The notes under the pieces: generated by a model | Told to the model about the DNA's origin: nothing | Database searches by the model: none | The model's input: the letters and a program-made list of their open reading frames with translations, nothing else | Shown: one piece after another, positions 55,249 to 63,999 of the stretch | Layout: each line of letters begins with the position of its first letter | How positions within the stretch are numbered: the stretch's first letter is position 1 | Translations under genes and position numbers: made by a program | Assembly (NCBI GenBank): GCA_020636075.1 | Contig: JACJYO010000008.1 | Coordinates: 1-64,000 of the forward strand | Length of the DNA: 64,000 nucleotides | Reading direction: 5' to 3' | From: Lewinellaceae bacterium | GTDB taxonomy: Bacteria; Bacteroidota; Bacteroidia; Chitinophagales; Saprospiraceae

Positions 55249-56613
55249 TACATACGTTCGAAATACCGCTGCCGCTCCCAGTCGGTCACCGACATTTTGT
55301 ACGCTTCATTTTCTTTTTGAAAAAATGCGTGTAGTGCTCCACCACGTTTTTGCCGAAGGCATTTTGCAAAATCGCTCGATTCAAAGGGGCCGATGGCTTC
55401 TTCCAGACTGTGGGGTACCCGCGGCAGGTGCTTGGCAGCGTAAATATCGCCCACAAAACATTCGGGCGGCTCAATCTTGTTTTTACCCCATCGAGTCCCG
55501 AAGCCAGCGAAGCAGCAAATGCGAGATACGGATTGCAGTCGGCGCCGGAATGCGGCATTCAATGCGCAGGCTTTCTCCTTTTCCAACCACCCGGAAGCCG
55601 GCAGTGCGGTTGTCATAGCTCCAGGCCAGGCGGGTAGGTGCCCAGGAGGCGTCGGCGTAGCGCTTGTACGAATTAACCGTAGGGGCATAAAAAGGCATGA
55701 CATCCGGCACATGGGCGATCCAGCCACCCAAAAACCAGCGGAAAATATCGGAACCCTGCACCGGCCCTACGGATTTTTCTCCGGCAAAGGCATTTTTCCC
55801 GTCTTGCCACAAACTCAGGTGGATGTGGCAGCTGGAGCCCGCCCGGTCGCTGGCAAATTTGGCCATGAAGGTCACCGAAATGTCCATCGAGTCGGCCAAT
55901 TCCTTGAGGCATTGTTTGTAAAGCACGTGCCGGTCGGCCATATCGAGGGTTTCGGCGTAGCGCACATTGAGCTCGTGCTGGCCCAGACCCCATTCGCCTT
56001 TTGAATTTTCTACCGGAATTCCGGAGTTGCGCAGGTGGCGCCGTGCAGCCGCCGTGAAAAATTCCGTGCGTGTGCCTTGCAGGATATGGTAATCCTCCAG
56101 GTACCAACCCACCGGCTGCAAGTCGTGGTAGTGCTGTTCAAAGGCCTGCCGGTAACTGTTTTCAAAAACATAATACTCCAGCTCCGAAGCCGCCATGCTG
56201 CTGAACCCCTGGGCATTTACCTGTTCGAGCTGGCGGCGCAGGATAGAGCGCGGTGCTTCGGCTACCGGGCCGTGTGTCTTGTCATCGACGAGGTCGCAGA
56301 GCACCACGGCGGTTTTGTCCAGCCAGTCGGCGATGCGCAGGGTACTTAAGTCGGGTACGAGGTGAAAGTCGCCGTAGCCCAGTTCCCAGTTGGCAAACTT
56401 GTAGCCGGGCACGGGCTCCATTTCCATATCGGTGGTCAACAGGTAGTCGCAGCCGTGGGTGCCGGCAGTTGTGGCCTGTTCGGCAAAAAACTCGGCATCG
56501 AAACGCTTACCCATGAGCCGGCCGTAATGGTCGGTGAACGCGAGGATGACGGTTTCAATGGTTTCGTGCGCGATGTTTTCCTGAAGTTCCTGTAGTGTGA
56601 GTAAGCCTTTCAT
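55248..56613 (-). pseudogene. glutamine synthetase-like gene with frame changes near its 3' end
   Basis: The gene would encode a class I glutamine synthetase-family ligase of about 450 aa, joining glutamate to ammonia or an amine. Residues 1-362 are intact (ELEYYVFENSYR, SDRAGSSCHIHLSLW, GFRVVGKGESLRIECRIP). The frame then shifts. The family sequence resumes as GADCNPYLAFAASLASGLDG, then NKIEPPECFVGDIYAAKHLP, then AFGKNVVEHYTHFF, then QKENEAYKMSVTDWERQRYF, each in a different frame from the one before. The shifts lie at about 55545, 55485, 55370 and 55320, each at a short run of one base. All are single-base-sized, so sequencing error or recent decay are both possible. Confidence 0.85.
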
Positions 56614-56660
56614 AGTGGTGGTTTTAGCGTTAATGATGGGATTCCTTTTTTCTCAACCCA

Positions 56661-56735
56661 GGCCCTTCTCAGCCTTCTTAGCCTTCTTAGCCCTTAAGGC
56701 CTGGGCTAAGAAGGCTAAGAAGGCTGAGAAGGGCC
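56661..56735. repeat. perfect 33-bp palindrome with 9-bp units (family G)
   Basis: The arms 56661-56693 and 56703-56735 are exact complements with a 9-nt loop. Each arm repeats CCTTCTTAG/CCTTCTCAG about three times. The stop codon of the permease gene (56715-56717) lies inside the right arm. Confidence 0.93.
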
Positions 56736-58046
56736 GTAAAAAGTCCGGAACCAAAGATATGCCACGCCCAACAAGCCAAAATAGATTCCGGCCAGCAGGA
56801 GATTGTCGATCGTAATGGCGACAAAAGCCACCACGGCAATCACCAGCGCCACGACAGGCGTCAGCGGGTATAACGGCACCCGGAAGGGGCGTTCCAGTTC
56901 CGGTTCCTGCCGCCGCAGTTTGATCAGGGCCACCATCGAAACGATGTACAGCGTGAGCGCTCCAAAGCAGGCGATGGTGATAATTTCTCCGGTTTTTCCG
57001 GTGAACAGGGCCACGATCCCGATGCCCATGTTGAGCAGCAAGGCATTGGCTGGTGTTTTAAATCGTGCATGGACCCGGCCCAGTCCCCGGGGTGCAAAAC
57101 CTACGCGGCCAAACTCCATGGTGGCCCGTCCCGCCGACAAGATAATTCCGTGAAACGAGGCGACCAGGCCAAACAATCCGATTACTGTTACCATCTGGTA
57201 CAGGATATGCCCGTGGCCGGCAACATGTGCCAGGGCCAACGGGAGCGGCGAATCGGAGGGCGCAGCGCCGGCTTCTGCGTACACGATGGTTTCCCAGCCG
57301 CCCACACCCACCGAAGCGGCAAAGGTGAGCAGGCACAGGGCAACCAGCGTGAGAATCGCCGAACCGAAGCCGATCAGCACATTGCGCTGCGGGTTGATCG
57401 TTTCTTCCGCCACATTCGCTACCCCTTCGATAGCCAGGAAAAACCAGATGGCAAATGGCAGCGCGGCAAATGCTCCGGCCCAACCATTGGGCAGGGCATT
57501 GTGCTCCAGGTGCTGCCATTCGAAGGCCGGTAGGGCCGCACCGGCAAACAGCAACAGCCCGATAACTGCAACCACGGTGATCACCAACTCAAACGAAGCT
57601 GCCGCCTGTACTCCGTAAATATTCAAGGCTGTGAAGACCAGATAGGCAAAAACAGCAATGGCCAGCACCGGCACGCCCGGCATGAAAATGTTCAGGTAGG
57701 CACCGATGGCAAAAGCAATGGCGGGTGGCGCAAAAATAAATTCGATGTTCTGGGCCATACCCCCGAGAAAGCCCCAGTCTTTGCCCAATGCCCGCATGGC
57801 ATAGTCGAATGCCCCGCCTGCTCTTGGGATAGCGCAGGCCAGTTCGGTATAACTGAACGTAAAACAGAGGTAAAGAATAATGATAAAAAATGTGGCCACA
57901 GCCAGTCCGAGCGTACCGCCTTTTTCCAGCCCCAGATTCCAGCCGAAGTACATGCCCGAAATGACGTAGCCCACACCGAGCCCCCAAAGCATGAGCGGTC
58001 CGAGGGTTCGATTGAGTTGGGTAGTGCTTTCCGTTGAGTTTGCCAT
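56715..58046 (-). CDS. APC family amino acid/amine permease, ethanolamine-permease-like
   Basis: A 443-aa transporter with 12 or so membrane helices. The opening LMLWGLGVGYVISGMYFGWNLG, the PRAGGAFDYAMRALG loop, LPFAIWFFLAIEGVANVAEE and the C-terminal PYRTP-like PFRVPLYPLTPVVALV resemble ethanolamine permeases of the APC superfamily, but the assignment of substrate is by eye. The glutamine synthetase-like and SDR genes follow downstream on the same strand. The last residues (PSQPS) and stop are encoded by a palindromic repeat. Confidence 0.9.
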   Translation of the reverse strand: MANSTESTTQLNRTLGPLMLWGLGVGYVISGMYFGWNLGLEKGGTLGLAVATFFIIILYLCFTFSYTELACAIPRAGGAFDYAMRALGKDWGFLGGMAQNIEFIFAPPAIAFAIGAYLNIFMPGVPVLAIAVFAYLVFTALNIYGVQAAASFELVITVVAVIGLLLFAGAALPAFEWQHLEHNALPNGWAGAFAALPFAIWFFLAIEGVANVAEETINPQRNVLIGFGSAILTLVALCLLTFAASVGVGGWETIVYAEAGAAPSDSPLPLALAHVAGHGHILYQMVTVIGLFGLVASFHGIILSAGRATMEFGRVGFAPRGLGRVHARFKTPANALLLNMGIGIVALFTGKTGEIITIACFGALTLYIVSMVALIKLRRQEPELERPFRVPLYPLTPVVALVIAVVAFVAITIDNLLLAGIYFGLLGVAYLWFRTFYGPSQPS

Positions 58047-58153
58047 AGGCTCGTTGTATTGATGATCGCTAAAAATAGGCTTCTATTGGGGATGTTTGGG
58101 AAAAGGAAGTTGCTTTTTTACCTTGCGGTACATTTTGAAAACCCAGGGAAGCT

Positions 58154-58675
58154 ATGCCTGAACTAAATTTTTCTCCGTTCCCAAACCTGTCAACAAAACG
58201 GCTCATCCTGCGGCAAGCTACCCTTTCCGATGCCCCGGATTTGTTTGCCATCCGCTCCGACGAGCGAGTAAACCGGTACTTGGATCGAGCACCGGCAACT
58301 ACGGTTGACGAGGTGCAGCGTTTCATTGAAAAAATAAACAAGGGCATTGCCGAAAACAAAAATCTTTACTGGGTTGCAGAGCAGGCCGGGAAACTTGCCG
58401 GTACGATTTGTCTCTTTAGTTTTTCCACCCAACCTTTCAAAGCGGAAGTGGGTTTTGAATTGCATCCTGATTACCAGGGTAAGGGTCTAATGCAGGAAGC
58501 GCTGACGGCTGTGCTGGACTTTGGGTTTAACAACCTTGGGTTGGAAGCCATCGAAGGCTATGTGCATATCCAAAATGCGCCGTCGATCAATCTTTTAGTA
58601 AAAAACGGTTTCCAAAAAATTGATTCGCTGGAGGCTGAGGAGGCAGTGATTTTTTCGCGCAACCGGATTATTTAG
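58154..58675 (+). CDS. GNAT family acetyltransferase, RimJ/RimL type
   Basis: A 173-aa N-acetyltransferase (TKRLILRQATLSDAPDLFAIRSD start, then VGFELHPDYQGKGLMQEALTA for acetyl-CoA binding, EGYVHIQNAPSINLLVKNGF end). The acceptor may be a protein N-terminus or a small amine. It is divergent from the permease gene. Confidence 0.92.
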   Translation: MPELNFSPFPNLSTKRLILRQATLSDAPDLFAIRSDERVNRYLDRAPATTVDEVQRFIEKINKGIAENKNLYWVAEQAGKLAGTICLFSFSTQPFKAEVGFELHPDYQGKGLMQEALTAVLDFGFNNLGLEAIEGYVHIQNAPSINLLVKNGFQKIDSLEAEEAVIFSRNRII

Positions 58676-58746
58676 CAAAAACTTAATATCGGGCCATTGG
58701 TTGAAAGGGGGAAATTGCTGCCGTGGGATTGCCATACCGGGATGCC

Positions 58747-58864
58747 GTAGGGGCGACCCTTGCGGTCGCCCGGAAATCCATGGTCGCCCGGGAATCCACA
58801 GATCGCCCGGGAATCCACAGGTCGCAACTGCAACACATCGGGCGACCGCGAGGGTCGCCCCTAC
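58747..58864. repeat. palindrome GTAGGGGCGACCC... with internal 18-19 bp tandem units (family F)
   Basis: Arms 58747-58771 and 58840-58864 match at 24 of 25 positions. The loop contains units GGTCGCCCGGGAATCCACA starting at 58764, 58782, 58801 and (partial) 58820. It lies in the 298-bp gap 58676-58973, which holds no gene that I can support. Confidence 0.92.
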
Positions 58865-58973
58865 AACATCCCGGGAAATTTTAGGATGGGCCGGGGTTAT
58901 GCGGGACATACCTGATTGAGGTTTGGTGGACCTGAACTTTCACAAGTTTTCAATCCAGTTTTAAAAAATCAAC

Positions 58974-60848
58974 ATGGCAAAAATTGATACCCAGTACGAA
59001 CAGGTAAACGACCAGTTGACCCGCATTATCCAAAAAGCGGCAGCCATGGAGCGCCGGTACCAGAACGAGCTTGCCCATGTGCACCCCATTTACCAAAAAA
59101 GCGCAGCCAATCTGTTGCATTATCTCGCCCTGCGATCATTCGATATTGATGGATTGCAGTTGCAATTGCGCGATCTCGGCCTGCCGGGTTTTGTGACCTG
59201 CGAAGGCTACGTGATGCGGCATTTGATCAACTTGAAAAATATCCTGAGCCAATTGCAAGGCCATGGCAATGGGTTATCGCGCAAGGGATTTATTTCCAGA
59301 AAAAAAAGTGAAAAGCTGCTGCGCAAAAACACTCAGCTGTTGTTTGGCTACAAATCCAAAAAACGCAATACGCGCATCATGGTCACCTTGCCGAACACGG
59401 CCGCCGGCGATCTTGAATTTGTCAAACGCCTGCTTTCCCTGGGCATGAATTGTGCCCGCATCAATTGTGCCCACGACGATGCCGAGACCTGGAAAAAAAT
59501 GATCGACAACATAAAGGCAGCCAATGCCCAGCTCCAAAAACGCTGCAAGATCACCATGGACCTGGGTGGCCCTAAATTGCGTACCGGCAGTATGCTGCCC
59601 GGCCCAAAAGTGGTGCACATTCGCCCTATGCGCGACGACCTGGGGCGTGTGACCAATCCGGCCCAAATTTGGATCGCGCCACCCGATGTGCCGCCGCCAG
59701 CCAAGGCTGAAAATGCCGTACATATTCCCGTAGATGCACTTTTGTTTCAAAAAATAAAACGCGGCAATACCATCTACTTCACGGACTCGCGGAATAAAAA
59801 GTGTTCTATCATTATCGACCGCCAGGAAGGCGATGGCAAGTGGGGGCTTTGCACCGATTCAGCCTATCTCGAAACCGGCACCGAACTCGTATTGCACAAG
59901 GAAAAACAAACGGGCGAAGCGGTCGACCGAGTGGGCGAACTCTTGCCCAAGGAGCAGTTCATTACACTATTTCAGGGCGATACCCTCATTCTGCACAAAG
60001 ACCCGCGACCGGGCGAACCGGCCGTGCTCGATGCGGCGGGTAGGGTAGTGACCCCCGCGCATATTTCCTGTACGCTTCCGGAAATTTTCGATGACGTGCG
60101 GCAAGGCGAACCGGTTTATTTCGACGACGGCAAGATCGAAGGGGTAATCGCTACGGTCAGCCCGGAGGCCTTGACGATCAAGATACTGCATGCCCGCGAC
60201 AATGGCAGCAAACTCAAAGCCGACAAGGGTATTAACCTGCCCGAGAGTACCTTGCGGATAAGCGGCCTGACGGCCAAAGACCGGGAGGACCTGGCCTTCG
60301 TCGCGCACCGGGCCGATGCGATCAACTACTCCTTCGTAAACACTGTTCAGGATGTGGAAGATTTACAGGCTGTCCTCGAAGAGCAACAGGCCAAGCCTGG
60401 TATTATTTTAAAAATTGAAACCCAACGCGGTTTTGCCAACTTGCCGGCTATCCTGCTGGCAGCCATGCGCAATTATCCTACTGGTGTGATGATCGCGCGC
60501 GGCGACCTTGCCATCGAAACCGGTTGGAAAAACTTTGCCAGCATTCAGCAGGAAATCGTGCGCATATGTGCAGCCGCCCACATTCCCAACGTATGGGCAA
60601 CCCAAGTGCTCGAAAGTCTGGCGAAAAAAGGTACCCCCTCGCGTGCCGAAATTACCGATGCCGCCCTGGCTGCTCAAGCCGAATGTGTGATGCTCAACAA
60701 GGGCTACTACATCCACAAGGCGGTGAAAATGCTCGACAAAATATTGCGCCGTATGCAGCGTTTCCAACGCAAGACGGTCGCCATGCTGCCCCGTTTGGAA
60801 CAGGCCGACCAACTGGTGCTGTCGCACAAGGCATTTGATGTGGTCTGA
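58974..60848 (+). CDS. pyruvate-kinase-like protein with N-terminal extension and no C-domain
   Basis: A 624-aa protein. Residues 1-125 are a helical N-terminal domain not found in normal pyruvate kinase. From 128 on it follows the enzyme: MVTLPNTAAGDLEFVKRL, GMNCARINCAHDD, MDLGGPKLRTG, a long (about 210-430) B-domain insert with two beta units, LTAKDREDLAFVAHRADAI, the catalytic Lys in ILKIETQRGF, GVMIARGDLAIE, VWATQVLESL and SRAEITDAA. The regulatory C-domain is missing; the protein ends after DKILRRMQRFQRKTV. It may be an enzyme acting on an enolpyruvate-type or pyruvate-type substrate; normal pyruvate kinase activity is plausible but unproven. Confidence 0.8.
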   Translation: MAKIDTQYEQVNDQLTRIIQKAAAMERRYQNELAHVHPIYQKSAANLLHYLALRSFDIDGLQLQLRDLGLPGFVTCEGYVMRHLINLKNILSQLQGHGNGLSRKGFISRKKSEKLLRKNTQLLFGYKSKKRNTRIMVTLPNTAAGDLEFVKRLLSLGMNCARINCAHDDAETWKKMIDNIKAANAQLQKRCKITMDLGGPKLRTGSMLPGPKVVHIRPMRDDLGRVTNPAQIWIAPPDVPPPAKAENAVHIPVDALLFQKIKRGNTIYFTDSRNKKCSIIIDRQEGDGKWGLCTDSAYLETGTELVLHKEKQTGEAVDRVGELLPKEQFITLFQGDTLILHKDPRPGEPAVLDAAGRVVTPAHISCTLPEIFDDVRQGEPVYFDDGKIEGVIATVSPEALTIKILHARDNGSKLKADKGINLPESTLRISGLTAKDREDLAFVAHRADAINYSFVNTVQDVEDLQAVLEEQQAKPGIILKIETQRGFANLPAILLAAMRNYPTGVMIARGDLAIETGWKNFASIQQEIVRICAAAHIPNVWATQVLESLAKKGTPSRAEITDAALAAQAECVMLNKGYYIHKAVKMLDKILRRMQRFQRKTVAMLPRLEQADQLVLSHKAFDVV

Positions 60849-60857
60849 GCTTGTGCC

Positions 60858-61457
60858 TTAAAAAATAGTCAATTGCTCGCCTTCCGGCAATTGCTGGAAC
60901 GAGCGGCGGTGGTGGGGTGTCAGCCCATGCTGCCGGATGGCTTCGCGGTGGGCCAGCGTGGGGTAGCCCTTGTTGGATAGCCAGTCGTATTGGGGAAATT
61001 CCTGTGCGAGTTGGTACATCCGCTCATCGCGGTGGGTTTTGGCAAGGACCGATGCTGCGGCGATCGAGGCGTATTTACCGTCGCCTTTCACAACGCACAA
61101 GTGCGGTACAGCAGCGTATTTTTGAAAACGGTTGCCGTCGACCAGGATAAATTCGGGCTGCTGAACCAGGGCCTCCAACGCCCGGTGCATGGCTAAAATC
61201 GATGCGCGCAAGATGTTAATCCGGTCGATCTCCTCCGGTGTGGCGCTGGCAACAGCCCAAGCCAGGGCTTCCTGCTCAACCACGATGCGCAGGGCATCGC
61301 GCTGTTTTTCCGTAAGCTGTTTGGAATCGTTCAGCGCCGGGTGTTGAAAATCGGAGCGCAAAATCACCGCAGCGGCATACACCGGCCCGGCCAGGCATCC
61401 GCGTCCGGCTTCATCGCATCCGGCTTCGAGCCGGTTGGGTTGGTGATAGGCTAGCAT
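60858..61457 (-). CDS. rnhB: ribonuclease HII
   Basis: RNase HII removes ribonucleotides from DNA. The 199-aa protein has the catalytic residues in GCDEAGRGCLAGPV (Asp-Glu), LNDSKQL and LVDGNRF, plus the C-terminal LSNKGYPTLAHREAI. Length is normal. It converges with the pyruvate-kinase-like gene with a 9-bp gap. Confidence 0.97.
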   Translation of the reverse strand: MLAYHQPNRLEAGCDEAGRGCLAGPVYAAAVILRSDFQHPALNDSKQLTEKQRDALRIVVEQEALAWAVASATPEEIDRINILRASILAMHRALEALVQQPEFILVDGNRFQKYAAVPHLCVVKGDGKYASIAAASVLAKTHRDERMYQLAQEFPQYDWLSNKGYPTLAHREAIRQHGLTPHHRRSFQQLPEGEQLTIF

Positions 61458-61471
61458 TGTGTGTTTTTGTT

Positions 61472-61627
61472 TTTTTTCACCACGGAGGCACGGAGTACAC
61501 GGAGAATTATTTTCTCGAAAAAGAAAACTACCATGTACTTATATGTTTACAACGCCATGTGCGCACTCGTCCTACGACTTAAAGTCGTAGGACGAGTAGG
61601 GCTTCTCCGTGCCTCCGTGGTGAAAAA
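61472..61627. repeat. palindrome family B copy 4 containing family C copy 2
   Basis: The outer arms TTTTTTCACCACGGAGGCAC... (61472-61495) and 61604-61627 are complementary over 24 bp. Inside, near the right arm, lies the stem ACTCGTCCTACGACTT-A-AAGTCGTAGGACGAGT (61565-61597), the same as at 13458-13490. The 277-bp gap 61458-61734 has no gene. Confidence 0.9.
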
Positions 61628-61688
61628 ATAGGTAACGGATTCCAAGCCCAAAAGTACACAAGTCTTCGGGCAGCAAAGGCAATTCAAC

Positions 61689-61696
61689 TACCTTTG
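61689..61696 (+). promoter_or_regulatory. Bacteroidota -7 box TACCTTTG
   Basis: An exact TAnnTTTG match 38 bp before the hpt start; the -33 element is not clear (CTTCGG about 22 nt upstream). Confidence 0.5.
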
Positions 61697-61734
61697 TCCC
61701 ATCAACAAAACAATGCATCAACAATTCAGGAACA

Positions 61735-62295
61735 ATGGAAACCTATACGAGCCCAAGCGACCATGTGCAGCTGCACGATTTGTTATTCGTCTCCCTTTTT
61801 TCAGAAAAAGAAGTGCAGGAACGGGTGCAGGAACTGGGTCAGGCAATTACCCAGACCTACCAGGACAAGCAACCCCTGTTCATCAGTATTCTAAGTGGAG
61901 CATTTGTGTTTGCAGCCGATCTGATGCGCGCTTTTGATGGCAATTGCGAAGTAGGTTTTGTAAAACTGTCGTCCTATTCGGGCACGGCCTCTACCGGCGA
62001 GGTTAAAACGGTGATGGGCCTGGAAAAAGAACTGCGGGGCCGGCACATTATCGTGGTGGAGGATATCGTGGATAGTGGCCGCACACTGCATTATTTCCTC
62101 GAGTACCTGAGCGCTCAGGAGCCGGCATCCATTTGCACTGTTGCTTTTTTACGAAAACCGGAAGCGGCCGTTTTTCCAGTAAAAGTGGACCACGTAGGGT
62201 TTGATATTGACGACCGGTTTGTAGTTGGGTACGGACTTGATTATGAGGGCCTGGGGCGCAACCTGCCGGGTATCTACCAGCTGGCCGAACGGTAA
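61735..62295 (+). CDS. hpt: hypoxanthine phosphoribosyltransferase
   Basis: The enzyme salvages hypoxanthine (and often guanine) with PRPP. The 186-aa protein has the PRPP-binding motif VVEDIVDSGRTL (about 102), the base-binding ILSGAFVFAADLMRA, a Lys in FVKLSSYSG and the C-terminal VDHVGFDIDDRFVVGYGLDY. It is followed by the ATPase gene 45 bp downstream on the same strand. Confidence 0.96.
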   Translation: METYTSPSDHVQLHDLLFVSLFSEKEVQERVQELGQAITQTYQDKQPLFISILSGAFVFAADLMRAFDGNCEVGFVKLSSYSGTASTGEVKTVMGLEKELRGRHIIVVEDIVDSGRTLHYFLEYLSAQEPASICTVAFLRKPEAAVFPVKVDHVGFDIDDRFVVGYGLDYEGLGRNLPGIYQLAER

Positions 62296-62340
62296 TTTTT
62301 TACTATTTTTCGGCTTTGAAAACATTTCTAACAGCATCGT

Positions 62341-63999
62341 ATGACCGGACTAAACCCCTCCCCGGATCAACTCCGCCGCCTGCGCGCGGTTTTTCAGGAA
62401 CTCAAAGCGGAACAGGATCAGTTTCTTCGCCAGGTTGAAAACCGTACGTTCGTACATACCCGGGTGTACCGCCAGGTGCGCGATGAGCGGAAATGCCTGT
62501 TGATCGGACGCAAAGGCGCCGGGAAAACGGCCTTGCTTGTGGGCTACCGCACCGAAAACCGGGCAGATTATCTAGCCGAGGCCGACATCGACATCATCGC
62601 CGACGAGTTTCCGTTGGAGCCGTTGTTCCACTTTTTTTACCGGGAAGTATATGGGAAACTAAACCAACGTGCCGGCAACAACCGAAATACGGACCTGGCG
62701 CATTTCCTCGACCCGACCAAAGTGGCTACGTATGCCTGGAAACAAAGTCTGACGGCTTCGGCAGTGTGCATGGCTGCTCAGCAGATCCTCGATTCTGAAA
62801 TGTCCGACCAACTTTCAAACCAGGAAAAACGCACCCTGGAAGATGCACTGGAGCACGTGCTCAAACTGCTGGGCAATGGAAAAGGGCGCGTGGAAGGCAG
62901 CACCATTCTGGGCCCCTTTCTGGTGTATTTTTTTACGGCCTTCACCGAGTTGATCGAAGTGGCGATCGAACAATCAATGGGTAGTTTTGCTGCGCTGGTG
63001 GCAAAAATTACCGGCCAGCTCAGCCTCATGGCCAAAAACAATACCGACGAGGCCCTGCGGAAACCGGTTCAGCAAATCCGCCAGATCCTGGATCGGCATG
63101 GTAAAAAAGTCTTGCTTACCCTCGACCGCTTCGACGATTTCTACGACGAGTTCCAATATCGCCAAAGCAACGATATGGCCATTGAAAAACGGGCTTTCCT
63201 GGCAGCGCTGCTGAAAGGCCTGGTTATCGCTGCCCGCGACTTACAGCGCGATGCTGCCCAGTACTCCTGGATGCACATGATCTTCACCATTCCGATGGAT
63301 AAGTTTCTGGAATTGCAACTGCGCGAGCGCGCCGATTTGGAGAGCAACCATGTCGTGCGGCTGGAATGGACGCCCAAGGAACTTTACGAAATGGTAAACC
63401 GGCGCATTGCAGCCGCCCTAGACCTGCCCGAAAAAGATATTCCCAATGCCTGGAATTTGCTTTTCCCGTTCGATGTGACCAACGGCCGCCTGCGTGAAGT
63501 CAAGGAGGATTCTTTTTTATACATCGTCCGGCATTCCCTCTGGAATCCCCGCGAAATTCACATGTACCTGAAGGCCTTGTTTGCAGAAATGGAAAAGCGG
63601 CCGGCCGATGAGGAGATGTTCCGCCAGGTAGTGCGTACCGAAACGGAGAACATCATCCGGCGGGAGTTTATCGGGCAGTTTATCAGTGAATTTCAGGGCT
63701 TGCAAAAAGTGCTCAACAAGCTTGGCAATGTACAATTGCGCACGGTGCTCTCCTACGAGTCGTTGTGCGACAAGCTCGGTGGTCTTGAGCTGTTCGACGA
63801 TTGCCGAAGTCCCGACCAGATCGCTGTACGGCTGTTCCATATGGGCGTGCTTGGTGTGCGGATCAAAGGGCACCGCTCCGACGGCAACCTGGCCGTCATA
63901 ACCCAGCAGAAACACGAAGTGGGCTACCGGTTTTGCTTCAATACGGATGAAAATGACCCATACTCCCCCGGTTGCGAAGTGTGTATTCACCCCATGTTT
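62341..63999 (+). CDS. P-loop ATPase, Sll1717-like, truncated by the window end
   Basis: An open frame from ATG 62341 runs off the window after 553 codons. Walker A is LLIGRKGAGKTALLVG (about 54) and a Walker B-like strand KVLLTLDRFDDFYDEF is at about 255, with a helical C-terminal half (FIGQFISEFQGLQKVLNK). The N-terminus before the P-loop is short. The pattern resembles the P-loop ATPase group named after Sll1717, members of which are common in bacterial accessory regions, but the assignment is from memory only. No partner gene is visible in the window. Confidence 0.75.
   Translation, partial: MTGLNPSPDQLRRLRAVFQELKAEQDQFLRQVENRTFVHTRVYRQVRDERKCLLIGRKGAGKTALLVGYRTENRADYLAEADIDIIADEFPLEPLFHFFYREVYGKLNQRAGNNRNTDLAHFLDPTKVATYAWKQSLTASAVCMAAQQILDSEMSDQLSNQEKRTLEDALEHVLKLLGNGKGRVEGSTILGPFLVYFFTAFTELIEVAIEQSMGSFAALVAKITGQLSLMAKNNTDEALRKPVQQIRQILDRHGKKVLLTLDRFDDFYDEFQYRQSNDMAIEKRAFLAALLKGLVIAARDLQRDAAQYSWMHMIFTIPMDKFLELQLRERADLESNHVVRLEWTPKELYEMVNRRIAAALDLPEKDIPNAWNLLFPFDVTNGRLREVKEDSFLYIVRHSLWNPREIHMYLKALFAEMEKRPADEEMFRQVVRTETENIIRREFIGQFISEFQGLQKVLNKLGNVQLRTVLSYESLCDKLGGLELFDDCRSPDQIAVRLFHMGVLGVRIKGHRSDGNLAVITQQKHEVGYRFCFNTDENDPYSPGCEVCIHPMF

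Noticed and set aside
55286..55558. Separate small genes at the end of the glutamine synthetase-like gene
   Set aside because: Their peptides contain consecutive pieces of the same family C-terminus, so they are fragments of one frameshifted gene, not independent genes.
58764..58825. Possible CRISPR-like repeats
   Set aside because: Units of 18-19 bp are contiguous with no spacers and lie in a palindrome loop; not a CRISPR array.
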